A DNA stretch of 64,000 bases from the NCBI GenBank assembly GCA_016432725.1, contig JACJDG010000003.1, forward strand, positions 7,765,430 to 7,829,429, read 5' to 3'. Under the pieces are notes generated by a model. That model did not search any database, was not told the origin of the DNA, and saw only the letters and a program-made list of their open reading frames with translations. This DNA is from Streptomyces sp. DHE7-1. GTDB lineage: Bacteria > Actinomycetota > Actinomycetes > Streptomycetales > Streptomycetaceae. Positions within the stretch are counted from its first letter, which is position 1; every line of letters begins with the position of its first letter. A program made the position numbers and the translations under genes. Shown here piece after piece: positions 1 through 9,198 of the stretch.

Positions 1-531
1 GAACACGTGGGCGTGGTTGGTGAGAAACCCCCACCTGGCAGGGTGATCATTTACCATGTCTTGCCTTTGCGTCACGAAGCTTGCGATGAGGCCGGCAACC
101 GAGGCCCGACCCCGCAGGTCCCCGGCCGCCGCCTCCCGCCGATGAGGGCCGTGCCGGAACGCAGCACGTTCTGTCGACCTCTCTTCCACCTGCGCGCGCG
201 CACCGGATGCACTACACGGTGCTCCTTGGCTGCACAGCGGTGCCGTCCACGGGCGGAGCTGTGCGATGACAGGCGGGTGATCAGGTGCAGGCCAGGTCCG
301 CCGCCGGTACGGGTCGGGCACACGTAGCCCGGGCGCGGTGGGGGAGGAGTCACGGACGGTGATGCGCAGACGGCCGGGGAGGAGTGAACGCCGGCCACGC
401 CTGGACATCGCTCACCGCCTCAGATCACCACTTCGTCCCCTCGACGGCGCGTCCTCGAGCACCCGGACTGCCGAATACACAGGGACAGCGCGGTCAGGCC
501 GCAGCCGGCACAGGGATGCGAGGCGACGACG
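1..531. other. No gene recognised at left edge
   Basis: Several overlapping open frames run through this stretch on both strands, but none shows a recognisable domain, a convincing ribosome site or a family-like length. It probably holds the promoter and leader of the STAS-ANTAR gene and perhaps the degraded end of a gene lying outside the window. Confidence 0.5.
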
Positions 532-1746
532 ATGATGGTGAACGACAAGCACTCGCCGGTGACGTCAGGTGTCCATCAGGTGTCGGTGATGAGCCTGTCC
601 GGGCCGCTGGATGCCGACAGCTGCGCCCAACTCATGCGGAGGCTGCGCAAGGGGCATGGCAGTCGCACGGAAAGGCGGGGACAGCCACTGATCCTCGACA
701 TGGCCGATGTGCCGCTGATCCCTCCCTCTCTCCACCGCATCCTTCAGAGGGTCATCGAGCAAGCCGATACGCCGGTCCTGGTGATCGCCGCGCCACCACG
801 AGTCCGCAGAGCCCTCGAACGCTCCGAGATCACCGGCATGCGCCAGTACCGCACCCTGGCCGAAGCACTTGCCGCGCTATCCGCACCCGACCTCAACTCG
901 CAGACAGCGGCCCCGCTCGCCCCTGGGCAAGAGGAGCCCGAAGTCCTGCGTGAGCAAATGCTCCACATACAAACCAAGGCCACCATCAGCGGCATGATCG
1001 GTGTAGCCCAAGGGATCCTGCTGACCCGCTACGGCCTGCCGAGGCCCTCCATCGCACACGAAATCCTCGAAGAGACCTCTCAGTACTTCAACGTGCCGCT
1101 GCGCGTCCTCGCCTCTGCCGTCATCACCGCTCCACCGCCGCGAAACACCGATCAATGGTTCTTCGGGCACACCACTAGACCCGCACCACCGACGGCGGCC
1201 TTCCTGCGTGGCCACCGCGCAAAGCCCTCCCATCGGCGCCAGGTACTGACCGCGGCCATCTCCAAGGCGGTGACGGCAGCCGATGCGGACGCGGCCGAGC
1301 TGCACCTCAAGGACGCTGCGCAGGACGACGCGCTCATTCTGGAGCAGCATCATGGCCTGGACGCCGCCTACCGTGCTCGGGCCGCCCTGATCGCCGGCCC
1401 GCCCGCAGTATGCGCGCGGGTACAGCGGCAACTCGAGCCGGTGACGGTGCCTGACATCACGACCGACGCCGCACTGCCAACCCACCCCGTCGGCCGGGCT
1501 CTGCTCGAGGCGGGCACCCGGGCCGTTCACGGCCTTCCGCTGATCACGCCCGACGGGCACTGCACCGGGACTCTGACCGTCCACCGCTGCCAACCGGGCA
1601 CATGGCTGTCAGGCTTGCAGCAGCACACACTTGGCGTCCTCGCGACCGAAATCGCGTCATGGAACTCGTGGTATCATCGCACGATCATCCGCGACGCCCT
1701 CGAGTACCTGCATCGGCACCGCACACACCGGCCCGGAACCCGCTGA
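532..1746 (+). CDS. STAS-ANTAR-GAF signalling protein
   Basis: A 404-residue cytoplasmic regulator. Residues about 12-110 look like a STAS (anti-anti-sigma) domain, residues 140-200 like an ANTAR RNA-binding domain (run KATISGMIGVAQGILLTRYG), and residues 230-385 like a GAF-type sensor ending in GLPLITPDGHCTGTLTVHR. ANTAR domains bind paired hairpins in mRNA to cause antitermination; STAS domains partner with anti-sigma kinases. The order is unusual because ANTAR normally sits at the C-terminus behind a sensor. The start is ATG 532 or the adjacent ATG 535, with GCGAGG about 8 bases upstream. It stands alone, with no kinase partner next to it. The domain calls are inferred from sequence pattern. 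Confidence 0.8.
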   Translation: MMVNDKHSPVTSGVHQVSVMSLSGPLDADSCAQLMRRLRKGHGSRTERRGQPLILDMADVPLIPPSLHRILQRVIEQADTPVLVIAAPPRVRRALERSEITGMRQYRTLAEALAALSAPDLNSQTAAPLAPGQEEPEVLREQMLHIQTKATISGMIGVAQGILLTRYGLPRPSIAHEILEETSQYFNVPLRVLASAVITAPPPRNTDQWFFGHTTRPAPPTAAFLRGHRAKPSHRRQVLTAAISKAVTAADADAAELHLKDAAQDDALILEQHHGLDAAYRARAALIAGPPAVCARVQRQLEPVTVPDITTDAALPTHPVGRALLEAGTRAVHGLPLITPDGHCTGTLTVHRCQPGTWLSGLQQHTLGVLATEIASWNSWYHRTIIRDALEYLHRHRTHRPGTR

Positions 1747-1945
1747 TGACACGCGGACGAAGCCCGCGAGTCACTGTCGGACCAAGCAGCAGCGGGGGTA
1801 GCCGCCGCAAACAGCCGCAAGTGGACGTCGTTCGTCCCAACAGGGAGCCAGGCGCGCTCGGGGGTCGTAGGGGTGATGATCCCAGGGCAGTGGGCCGCTG
1901 TGCCGTAACCGCTCTTCCGCGGGCTGTCTTCCTCGCTGTTCGAGA

Positions 1946-2536
1946 TCAGTCCTCGCCGGCTTGGACCATGGCTGCGTGCAACAACTTGGCCATCGATCGT
2001 CCCGCCACCCGCAGGGGTTCCGGATCACGGGCGGCGCGGCTGAGCATGAAAGCCCCCTCCAGCATCATGACCATCGAGTACGCGAGGGACTGCGCCGCCT
2101 TCGGTTCGGCCACCCAGCGTTCGAACCACCGCGTCGCCGTGCCGACCCACTCCTCGAAGACCTCAGCCGTTGCGACCCGCAACACCTCGTTGCTGCTCGC
2201 CACCTCGAGGGCCACCGTCCCGATCGGGCACGCGTCGGCATAGTCCGCCGCCGCAAGGTCGTGGGCAGCCGCTTCGAACGCACCCACGAGGGACTCCGCC
2301 GGGTCCGGCGCGCTGTCCAGCAGAGCCAGGACCATTCGGCCGTACTCGGTTCCGGACGTGCGGATCATGTCCTCGGCCAGTTGCTGCTTGCCGCCGGGGA
2401 AGAAGTGGTAGATCGAGCCGAACGGCGCGTCCGCCTCTGCGGCGATCCGCTTCAGGCCTGTGGCCGAGTAGCCGTGGCGGCGGAACAGCGCCGCGGCGGC
2501 ACCCCGGATTCTGGCTCGCGTGTCCGTCTGTCCCAT
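1946..2536 (-). CDS. TetR family transcriptional regulator (LmrA/YxaF-like)
   Basis: A 196-residue repressor with a typical N-terminal TetR helix-turn-helix (residues 8-55, including GYSATGLKRIAAEA and GSIYHFFPGGK) and a C-terminal ligand domain of the LmrA/YxaF type (motif CPIGTVALE). It is divergent from an alpha/beta hydrolase gene across a 62-base gap that contains a near-palindromic operator-like sequence. It probably represses that hydrolase and itself. The frame is intact. Confidence 0.88.
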   Translation of the reverse strand: MGQTDTRARIRGAAAALFRRHGYSATGLKRIAAEADAPFGSIYHFFPGGKQQLAEDMIRTSGTEYGRMVLALLDSAPDPAESLVGAFEAAAHDLAAADYADACPIGTVALEVASSNEVLRVATAEVFEEWVGTATRWFERWVAEPKAAQSLAYSMVMMLEGAFMLSRAARDPEPLRVAGRSMAKLLHAAMVQAGED

Positions 2537-2569
2537 TGTCTTCGCTCCCTGTCCCCTCCAAGATTACAG

Positions 2570-2581
2570 TAGAACGATCTA
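2570..2581. promoter_or_regulatory. Putative TetR operator TAGAACGATCTA
   Basis: TAGAACGATCTA has perfect TAGA/TCTA arms around a CG core, between the divergent TetR and hydrolase genes and 17 bases before the hydrolase start. It resembles the TAGAcc..TCTA boxes known for LmrA/YxaF-type TetR proteins. The assignment is inferred from position and similarity. Confidence 0.5.
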
Positions 2582-2598
2582 TCAAACAGGGGGTCGCG

Positions 2599-3454
2599 AT
2601 GCCGAGAATCGAGTTGTCGGCCGGATCGATCGACTACCAGGACACCGGCGGTGAGGGGCCTGTGCTGGTCTTCGGCCACGGCCTGCCGATGAACGAGACC
2701 CAGTGGCGCAAGGTGGTGCCGCTGCTGGACGGATACCGCTGCGTCCTGCCCACGCTGCCCCTGGGTGGTCATCGCCGGCCGATGAACCCGGATGCCGACC
2801 TGTCCCAGCGCGGTGTCGCCCGGCTCCTGGGCGAGTTCATCGAGAAGCTCGGGCTGGGCCAGGTGACCCTCGTGCTCAACGACTGGGGAGGGGGCCAGTT
2901 CCTGATCTCGGAGGGGCAGGAACAGCACATTGCGCGCCTGGTGCTGGTGGCCTGCGAGGCCTTCGACAACTTTCCCCCGGGTCCGGCCAAGGCCATGGCG
3001 CAGGTGTGCAGGCTTCCCGGTGGCGTCTGGCTCCTGACGCGCCTCATGCGCCTTCCCGCCTTCCGTCACAGCCGGGCGGATACGGCGGGATGAGCCTGCG
3101 TGGGGTCCCCGACGAGATCATGGACGACTGGTTCGCTCCCGCCACCCGCAGCAGGGCTATCCGCAGGGACTTCGCCAAATTCGCCACCGGGGCCCCGGGC
3201 GCAGGACCTTGCTCGCCTGGAGCGAGCGACTGCGTGACTTCGATCGCCCGGTACTGGTCGTCTGGGCGACCGAGGACCGGTTGATGCCGCGTGAGCACGG
3301 CCCCCGGCTGGCCGAGCTGTACCCGAAGGGCCGGCTGATCGAGATCGCCGACTCGTCCACCCTCGTCCCCGAGGACCAGCCCGAACGACTCGCCCAAGTA
3401 CTCACCGACTTCCTGATCCAAACCGGAGCGGAACCGGTCCGCCGCCTCTCCTGA
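2599..3454 (+). pseudogene. Alpha/beta hydrolase, frameshifted twice
   Basis: The protein begins MPRIELSAGSIDYQDTGG and has an oxyanion-hole HG (VFGHGLPMNE) and a nucleophile-elbow region (LVLNDWGGGQF) with Asp in place of Ser. That arrangement is as in haloalkane-dehalogenase-like hydrolases. The reading frame shifts near 3080 and again near 3205. The late part (RPVLVVWATEDRLMPREHG) carries the usual acid-residue segment. Both shifts are consistent with one missing base; restoring them gives 285 residues, normal for the family. It is divergent from and probably controlled by the TetR gene. It may be intact in the organism. Confidence 0.78.
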
Positions 3455-3725
3455 GTGCGGGAGCGACGGGCGGGCGGATCCGGCGCCCGTCACCGTCCTT
3501 CCGCCGAGGTGGGAGACGTCGACCGCACCTGGCCGTATCGAGTACTCGCTGTGATCGCGTGCGGCGTTCCGAGGAGACCTCGCGGACAGCAGCATGCCCG
3601 CCCGCTCGCCCAGCTGTCCCGCATCCACTGCGAACGTCCTCATCGGCGGAGTCGAGGGAGCTGAGGTGGCAGGCCGGCCCTCGGCATGGGCCCCCACCAC
3701 CCCTTCGGCCCCCTGACCATGACCC
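3455..3725. other. Intergenic, no gene seen
   Basis: Short open frames occur on both strands but none has a recognisable product. No clear terminator was found. Confidence 0.4.
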
Positions 3726-3938
3726 CTATTCGTAGGTGGAGAGGGCCAGTCCGAGGCCGAAGAAGGTGGGGGCCCATTCCCCGACGAAGATGCCCCACCG
3801 GTCCGCGCGCTCCTCACCCTTCTTCTCCACCTGCATGGAGGCGGTCCAGGAGATCACGGACAGGCCGATTGAGACGAATGCGGCGGCGTAGGCGTGCTCG
3901 GCTCGGATGCCGGACTCGTGCAGCTTCTTGACGATCAT
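3726..3938 (-). CDS. Small membrane protein, YiaA/YiaB-like size
   Basis: A 70-residue protein starting MIVKKLHESGIRAEHAYAAA. It has one hydrophobic segment (AFVSIGLSVISWTA, about residues 20-34) and a second short one (GLGLALS) near the C-terminus. A GGGAG ribosome site lies about 9 bases before the ATG. No defined function can be assigned; the ribosome site and the hydrophobic segments support it as real. Confidence 0.6.
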   Translation of the reverse strand: MIVKKLHESGIRAEHAYAAAFVSIGLSVISWTASMQVEKKGEERADRWGIFVGEWAPTFFGLGLALSTYE

Positions 3939-4405
3939 CGCAGGTTCGCTCCCTGGCTCGGCTGAAGTGATAGTTCAGCCTCAGCGCAGACGGCCGGCAT
4001 CGGCGAGTGCTGGGGGACCGTTTGGTCCACTCGTGCACACGGCGTCGTCCGGTGTCGGCAAGCCGCGCTGCGCGGCCTGAGCCCAGCCACGCGGGTAATC
4101 ATGTGGTGGTCCGCCTGCCCAATTGCTGCGCCGGTGGGGTGGTAGGGCGGTGGCGTGCGCTCCGCCGCCCGCCACCGCCCCGACGCCGAGAGCGGTGGCG
4201 CCCGTTTCCCGGTGACCCTCCCCCAGGTCATCGGATGGCCGTTGCCCTTGGACAGCCGCTTCGGCCTGGAGGCGCGGCGTGAAACCCGGTCACCGCGAAA
4301 GGTGGGTGTCGAAGGCCGGGGTCCGCTCGGTAACAGCGGAGAGGTAAGGGCGTGACTGGCGGCCAAGCAGACTCGCCACGGCCTCACGTCACGGGCCCCC
4401 GGTCC
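3939..4405. other. Intergenic stretch without a supported gene
   Basis: About 470 bases between two minus-strand genes. The open frames here are low-complexity shadows. The upstream promoter of the small membrane gene should lie near 3940-4000. Confidence 0.4.
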
Positions 4406-5200
4406 TCAACCGGCGTAACGTCCACGGACAATGCTCTTGCCGGAATGATCGGGCTTGCCGTTGTAGGGCTGTACGGAAACGTCGACGACCGAGTACTCCC
4501 TGAGGTCGATGTTCTCCGGCACCGGCAGGGTGGCCTTTCCGTCGGGGTCCAGGACGCCCATGGACACCAGGTTCGTGTGGGAGCGGTCCATGAGCCACAC
4601 CTCGAAATAGCCCGACGTCGTGGGAAGCCCCTTGACCTGTATGGTCAGGCTGCGGTGCGCTCCCGTACCGCGGAGACTCGCGTAGCCCGTCGACGAGGGG
4701 CGCAGGGAGTCGAGCGGCCTGCTGTGGGCGGCGGCCGCCGTGCTGTCCCCGCGAGTCACCCACCACGTGACAGTGCTCCCCGCCGTGGCGCCAAGCAGTG
4801 CCGCGCACGCGGCAAGAGCGACACTGAAGCGCGCGCGGCGTGAAAGCAGCGGCCGACGCGCTGCTCGTGGGGTGGGCGTACTGTGCTCGGCAGGAGACGC
4901 GGTCCGCTCTTCCTGGGCGGCGGCGGTGACCGCACGAGGTCCTTCGGTGACGGCGGTGACAACGCCGGCATGCGCTTGGGCCAGAGCGAGTTCGTCTGCG
5001 ATCTCGGTCCACAACTCCGCTGGCGGCTTCAGGAGTTCGAAGTCCTCGGGATCCGGTGCCCGGCTCGCGGTGACGACGCGTCGGAGCGCTTCGAGTTCGC
5101 CGCGACAGGCCGGACAGGTCTGCAGGTGGAGGTCGTCGCTGTCCGAAGGGAGCTCTCCGAGCGCCATCAGGGCCAGCGTCTCCTCATCAGTGTGCTTCAC
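4406..5200 (-). CDS. RskA-type anti-sigma factor
   Basis: A 264-residue membrane anti-sigma factor. The N-terminus carries an anti-sigma zinc-finger-like motif (DLHLQTCPACRGEL, His-x3-Cys-x2-Cys, about residues 24-37). One transmembrane helix follows at about 127-150 (FSVALAACAALLGATAGSTV). The extracytoplasmic domain is RskA-like (GYFEVWLMDR, VPENIDLREYSVVDVSVQP). It should hold the adjacent ECF sigma factor at the membrane and release it on proteolysis. The GTG start has a GGAGG ribosome site and overlaps the sigma gene by 14 bases, which implies translational coupling. It is homologous in layout to mycobacterial SigK-RskA. Confidence 0.88.
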   Translation of the reverse strand: MKHTDEETLALMALGELPSDSDDLHLQTCPACRGELEALRRVVTASRAPDPEDFELLKPPAELWTEIADELALAQAHAGVVTAVTEGPRAVTAAAQEERTASPAEHSTPTPRAARRPLLSRRARFSVALAACAALLGATAGSTVTWWVTRGDSTAAAAHSRPLDSLRPSSTGYASLRGTGAHRSLTIQVKGLPTTSGYFEVWLMDRSHTNLVSMGVLDPDGKATLPVPENIDLREYSVVDVSVQPYNGKPDHSGKSIVRGRYAG

Positions 5201-5801
5201 CGTCCACCTCCAGTCGATGCTTCAAGCGCATCATCCCGCGCCGTGTATGACTCTTGACCGTTCCTAGCGGCATGCCCGTCCGCTGGGCGATCTGCGACTG
5301 GCTCAAGTCGTCGTAGAACGCCATCCTCAGCACTGTCTGTTGAGGTGCGGGCAACTGGTCGAGCTCATCCATGATCACGACGTGGTCGACTACCGCATCC
5401 GCCGTCGCGGCTGATTGCACCTCGTTGTCAAGGGACGCGAACTCGGCGGCAGCCTCATGGTTCCGCAGATTCCGCGACCGTCGCTCCAGCGCGTCAGCGA
5501 TCTTCTTGTACGTGATACCCACGAGCCACGTCTTGAGCGAACCACGGTCAGGATCGAAGCCCTTTCGGCCCCTCCACGCTCCGACGAACACCTGCTGCGT
5601 TACATCCTTGGCCTCTTCGGAATCACCAAGCTTGCGAAAGGCCACGGTGAACAGCAGAGCCCCCCAGCGCCGGTAAGCCTCGGTCAGACATGCCTCGTCC
5701 CCATCGGCGAACCCTCGGGCCAGCAGATCATCGGACAATGGTCTGGTCACCGTCGCAACTTTAGCCGCCAGTACCTCAGATCCCGCCCAGAGCGCTGTCA
5801 T
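5187..5801 (-). CDS. ECF RNA polymerase sigma factor (SigK-like)
   Basis: About 204 residues. Sigma region 2 runs from GDEACLTEAYRRWGALLF to SLKTWLVGITYKKIADAL, and region 4 from LDQLPAPQQTVLRMAFYDD to QIAQRTGMPLGTVKSHTRRG. The start chosen is ATG 5801; the frame is open further upstream but that part has no sigma-like sequence. It is the upstream gene of a two-gene unit with the RskA anti-sigma factor, with which it overlaps. Such sigma factors normally activate their own operon, so an ECF promoter should lie just upstream of 5801. Confidence 0.88.
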   Translation of the reverse strand: MTALWAGSEVLAAKVATVTRPLSDDLLARGFADGDEACLTEAYRRWGALLFTVAFRKLGDSEEAKDVTQQVFVGAWRGRKGFDPDRGSLKTWLVGITYKKIADALERRSRNLRNHEAAAEFASLDNEVQSAATADAVVDHVVIMDELDQLPAPQQTVLRMAFYDDLSQSQIAQRTGMPLGTVKSHTRRGMMRLKHRLEVDGEAH

Positions 5802-6588
5802 CGGTCCACCCGTCCCGCCTCGATCACCAGATCGTTTCGGTAGCCCCTCACCTCGGCGGAGTACGGGCGGGTGCACGTCATTCGCGGCAACGCCGCCGTC
5901 CTCTCCGGACCGCACGCGCCCGCTGCCCCCAAGTGGTCCTTCACGAACCCCTGTTGTCCTGCAGATATGGCACGGTCCACCACCGCTGTCGATCCCAGAA
6001 CCGATGAGCAGCACCACCGGCCCTTTCGCTGAGGCTCGGCGGATTGCTCGGCCAGGCCCGACTCCCACACGCTCAGCGCCGCGTTTGCACCGATCACCTC
6101 AGGGCCAGGACTTGACGGCGGGGGAGCCGCCGAGAATTCAGAAGTCCCGCAGGACGCTCTGGCGGCGGGGCGACTCCATGACGCATGGCAGCATCGCGGC
6201 TCCGAACGCGTCCAGCGATGCCGCGCCACCCCGGGGTGGCAGAGACGCATGCTCGATACCCGTGGTGAGCGCCTCGACCCGGGCCTGCTCATGGAACACC
6301 GCCATTTCAGCGTAAGGACGAAGGGGGCTGCTGCGCTGCGTAGGTGAGTGAGTCGAGGACACATTCCGCCCTCGAGCCCGCTTCGGTTGCAGATCTACGA
6401 ACGATCAAGGAGGAACAGGGGCTTCAGCGCTCAGGACAGTCCCAAAAAACGATGATTAGGGATCAAGCGGACTCATCTTCTGCATGCAAATTGCTGGGCT
6501 GTCGGCTGCATCCACTCCCGCGGCGGTGGCGGAATACGTCCCCGTCATCCGCTTCACCCGGTACAACACGGCTCAGGAGTGAACTGCC
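5802..6588. other. Long intergenic region, no gene called
   Basis: Nearly 790 bases between the sigma gene and a secreted-protein gene. A minus-strand frame ending at 6138 (containing AVFHEQARVEALTTGIEHAS) looks somewhat protein-like, but it has no recognisable family and no clear ribosome site. It could be a degraded gene. The promoters for both neighbours must lie here. Confidence 0.35.
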
Positions 6589-7182
6589 ATGAAGCGCACC
6601 GTACTTGTCTCCGCCGCGTCTGCTGTCGCGGCTCTGGTGATCGCAGCGCCCACCGCCTCGGCGACGCCTCACACCGTTCACATCAAGGGCGGCCACACCT
6701 CCGTGACGGTGGCTCCGGCGATCGCCAAGGCGCTGCTGTCCAACGGAATTGTCCCTATCGTCACCCGCCCCGGTAAGCCCAGCCTCACCACCGTCGGTGG
6801 CCGGCCCACGCTGAAGGCCACCTATCCCGTGACCGGCGGTTCGCTGACCACCAGTCCCCTCGGTGGAAAGATCAAGCACAGCGGCGGGCTGAAGTTCACC
6901 AACGTCTTCAACGGCCGCTCTCTGGAGGTCAAGAACTTCACTGTCGACCTCACCAAGGCCAGGCTGACCGGTCTTGTCGCCGGCACCAAGACCCGCGTGC
7001 CCGTCTTCAAGCTCGACCTGTCAACCGCCCACGTCAAGCTCGGCAAGCACAAGGCCGACGCCACCAACGTCACCCTCAAGCTCACCAAGGAAGCAGCCGG
7101 CGCCCTCAACACCACCCTCAAGACCAAGGTCTTCAGCACCGGCCTGACCGTCGGAACCGCCGACACCCGGCCCACCTTCTGA
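6589..7182 (+). CDS. Secreted HtaA-like protein
   Basis: A 197-residue exported protein. A classic Sec signal peptide (residues 1-25, cleavage near PTASA-TPHTV) is followed by a beta-rich domain. Features GGKIKHSGGLKFTN, LEVKNFTVDLTKARLTGLV and RVPVFKLDLSTA resemble the haem-binding HtaA-type fold found in actinobacterial surface proteins; this family call is tentative. An AGGAGTG ribosome site lies 7 bases upstream. A strong hairpin follows the stop codon. It is a single-gene transcription unit. Confidence 0.68.
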   Translation: MKRTVLVSAASAVAALVIAAPTASATPHTVHIKGGHTSVTVAPAIAKALLSNGIVPIVTRPGKPSLTTVGGRPTLKATYPVTGGSLTTSPLGGKIKHSGGLKFTNVFNGRSLEVKNFTVDLTKARLTGLVAGTKTRVPVFKLDLSTAHVKLGKHKADATNVTLKLTKEAAGALNTTLKTKVFSTGLTVGTADTRPTF

Positions 7183-7202
7183 TCCACCCCCAGCAACACC
7201 AG

Positions 7203-7234
7203 CAGGCGGTGCCTCCACCTCCCGGCACCGCCTG
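7203..7234 (+). terminator. Hairpin terminator after secreted protein gene
   Basis: An 11-bp perfect GC-rich stem with arms CAGGCGGTGCC and GGCACCGCCTG around a 10-base loop starts 20 bases after the stop codon. There is no T tract, as usual in Streptomyces. Confidence 0.7.
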
Positions 7235-7345
7235 CACCACTTCCTCAAGTCACCCATCCCCATCTGCTTCACAGGCGCACCGGCGGCGGGACGGTCCATC
7301 CAGCCCGACCGCTCGGCGCCCTGGCGCAGACGCAACTGGTGCCTG

Positions 7346-8167
7346 TTACAGGCCCGAGCCACGAACGGCGCTCTGACGGCTGGCTCGGTAGCGGCCTGGA
7401 GTGGTGCCGATGACGTTGGTGAACGCGGCGATGAAGCTGCTGGGGTTGGCCCATCCGCAGGCGTGGGAGGTTTGGGTGATGTCGTGGCCGTCGGTGAGAA
7501 GTACGAGGGCGTGATAAATGCGTAGCTGGGTGCGCCACTCGTGGAAGGTCATGCCGAGTTCGTCGCGCAGCAGCCGGCTGAGGGTGCGAGAGCTGGCTCC
7601 TGTCGTCTTTCCGAGTTCGGTCAGCGAGGCGTTGTCCGCCGGCTTCTCGGACAGCAGCCGCGCGATGGCTTGCAATCGGTCGTCCTGTGGCTTCGGTAGG
7701 TGCAGCGGCTGCTCCTGCGTCTCCCGGAGTTCATCAATGAGGACCCGGAGGAGCCGAGAACGAGCGGCGCGGCTGTAAGTCGACCCGTCATGGCGGTATT
7801 TGTGCTGCTCGGTCAGAGCGAGCAGGACATCGCGCGCCAGGCCGGAGGCCAGGAAGACGGCCGGTCGGTCCGGTATGAGTCGAGCCAGGGATGGGGCGAG
7901 AAAGACGATCCGCATGTCGGTGTCGCCGTGGGCGCGGTGCTGGTGCGTGTATCCGGCTGGGGTCCAGGCGATCCGGTCGGCCGGGACGATCGACGTGCCG
8001 CGGTCGGTATGAACCGCCAACACACCGGTGGCCGCGTAGACCAGGTGTCCACGTGCGTGCGACTGCACCGCGCTTGTCCCGCCGGACGGCCAGAGGTGGC
8101 GTCCGCCGGACGGCCACACGTCTGACGTTGTGGCGGTGATTCTGGGCGGTTGGCGGCTGTCGGGCAT
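7346..8167 (-). CDS. AraC family transcriptional regulator
   Basis: A 273-residue regulator with an N-terminal cupin/AraC-binding sensor domain (about residues 25-120; HARGHLVYAATGVLAVHTDRG, WTPAGYTHQHRAHGD). The C-terminal AraC double helix-turn-helix spans about 165-260 (TLSRLLRDELGMTFHEWR, ACGWANPSSFIAAFTNVIG). It is transcribed divergently from an alpha/beta hydrolase gene 132 bases away, its likely target. The frame is intact. Confidence 0.88.
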   Translation of the reverse strand: MPDSRQPPRITATTSDVWPSGGRHLWPSGGTSAVQSHARGHLVYAATGVLAVHTDRGTSIVPADRIAWTPAGYTHQHRAHGDTDMRIVFLAPSLARLIPDRPAVFLASGLARDVLLALTEQHKYRHDGSTYSRAARSRLLRVLIDELRETQEQPLHLPKPQDDRLQAIARLLSEKPADNASLTELGKTTGASSRTLSRLLRDELGMTFHEWRTQLRIYHALVLLTDGHDITQTSHACGWANPSSFIAAFTNVIGTTPGRYRASRQSAVRGSGL

Positions 8168-8299
8168 CAGGTGGCAGTTTATCGGTGGTCAGCCATGCGT
8201 CGACGTGATGATCTGAAGTGGCTAGGAGCTCAACGACGCCCCGCAGGTCACTTCGCCGGCGGCGCGCCCCGATGCGGTGGTTGGAGAGAGGAGAAGCCC

Positions 8300-8960
8300 A
8301 TGGCGACGTTCGTCCTCGTCCCCGGCGGCTGGCACGGCTCATGGTCGTTCGACGCGGTGGTTCCGCTGCTGGAGCGTGCGGGGCACACCGTCCACGCCCT
8401 GACCCTGACCGGTCTGCGGCCCGACGACGACACCGCGACGGTCGCGACCGCCAACCTTGACACCCACACAGACGACGTTCTGCGCCTCCTCGACCGCGCT
8501 CACATCGCCGACGCGACGCTGGTCGGCCACAGCTACGGAGGCATGGTGATCACCGCCGCCGCCGATCGTGCCCGCGGCCGGGTCTCACGACTCGTGTATC
8601 TCGACGCCTACGTCCCGCGCGACGGCGAGTCGTGCTGGACGCTGACCACCGAGCGCTACCGGCAAGCTTTCATCACCGGCGCTGCCAGCACCGGCTACGC
8701 CGTGCTTCCGCCTGTCGGTGGCGATCCCCGCCGCCGTCCCATCCGCTCGCCTCGTTCCTGCAGACGGTCCGGCTCACCGGTGCTGTCGACCTCGTGCCTC
8801 GTCGCGAGTTCATCTACTGCTCCGGATGGAAGGACCGCACCCCTTCACCGACGTCCGCACCCGACTGCAAGCGGATTCGGACTGGCAAGTGCACGAACTC
8901 CCCACCGGCCACAATGCAATGGGGGAGGCCCCGGACGCCGTCGCCGAACTACTGACCTGA
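8300..8960 (+). pseudogene. Alpha/beta hydrolase, frameshifted twice
   Basis: Starts MATFVLVPGGWHGSWSFDAV after a GGAGAGAGGAG ribosome site. It contains the nucleophile elbow GHSYGG and the late segment ELPTGHNAMGEAPDAVAELL with the catalytic His region. The family is the EstC/salicylate-esterase-like alpha/beta hydrolases. The frame slips near 8735 and near 8835. At the second site ACCCC where the protein needs ACCCCC suggests a lost C. Restored length is 220 residues, typical. It is divergent from the AraC gene, which probably regulates it. Confidence 0.78.
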
Positions 8961-9198
8961 GCAGCCCGGGGCCGCCTCTGTCGTCAGGCGAAGGCGGACG
9001 GATTCCGAGGAGTGGCTCGATGCCCTCGTCGGGTACGGGCCTCTCCGTTGAAGTGATCACCGTCCGGCGGCTACCGGGCTACCGGGCTACCGATGGAACC
9101 TGACTCGGGGCGCACGCGGACGTGGACGGCGATGAGGCGACGGCGATGGCGGAAATCCTCGGACGGAAGCGCCCTCATCCACCCTTCCGGCCTTGCCG

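Noticed and set aside
72..398. Minus-strand frame containing GPGLHLI as an RsbW-type anti-sigma kinase end
   Set aside because: Only one short stretch fits; the residues after it do not match the family.
4155..4355. Short plus-strand frame ending near 4355
   Set aside because: Arg/Gly/Pro-rich with no ribosome site or homologous pattern.
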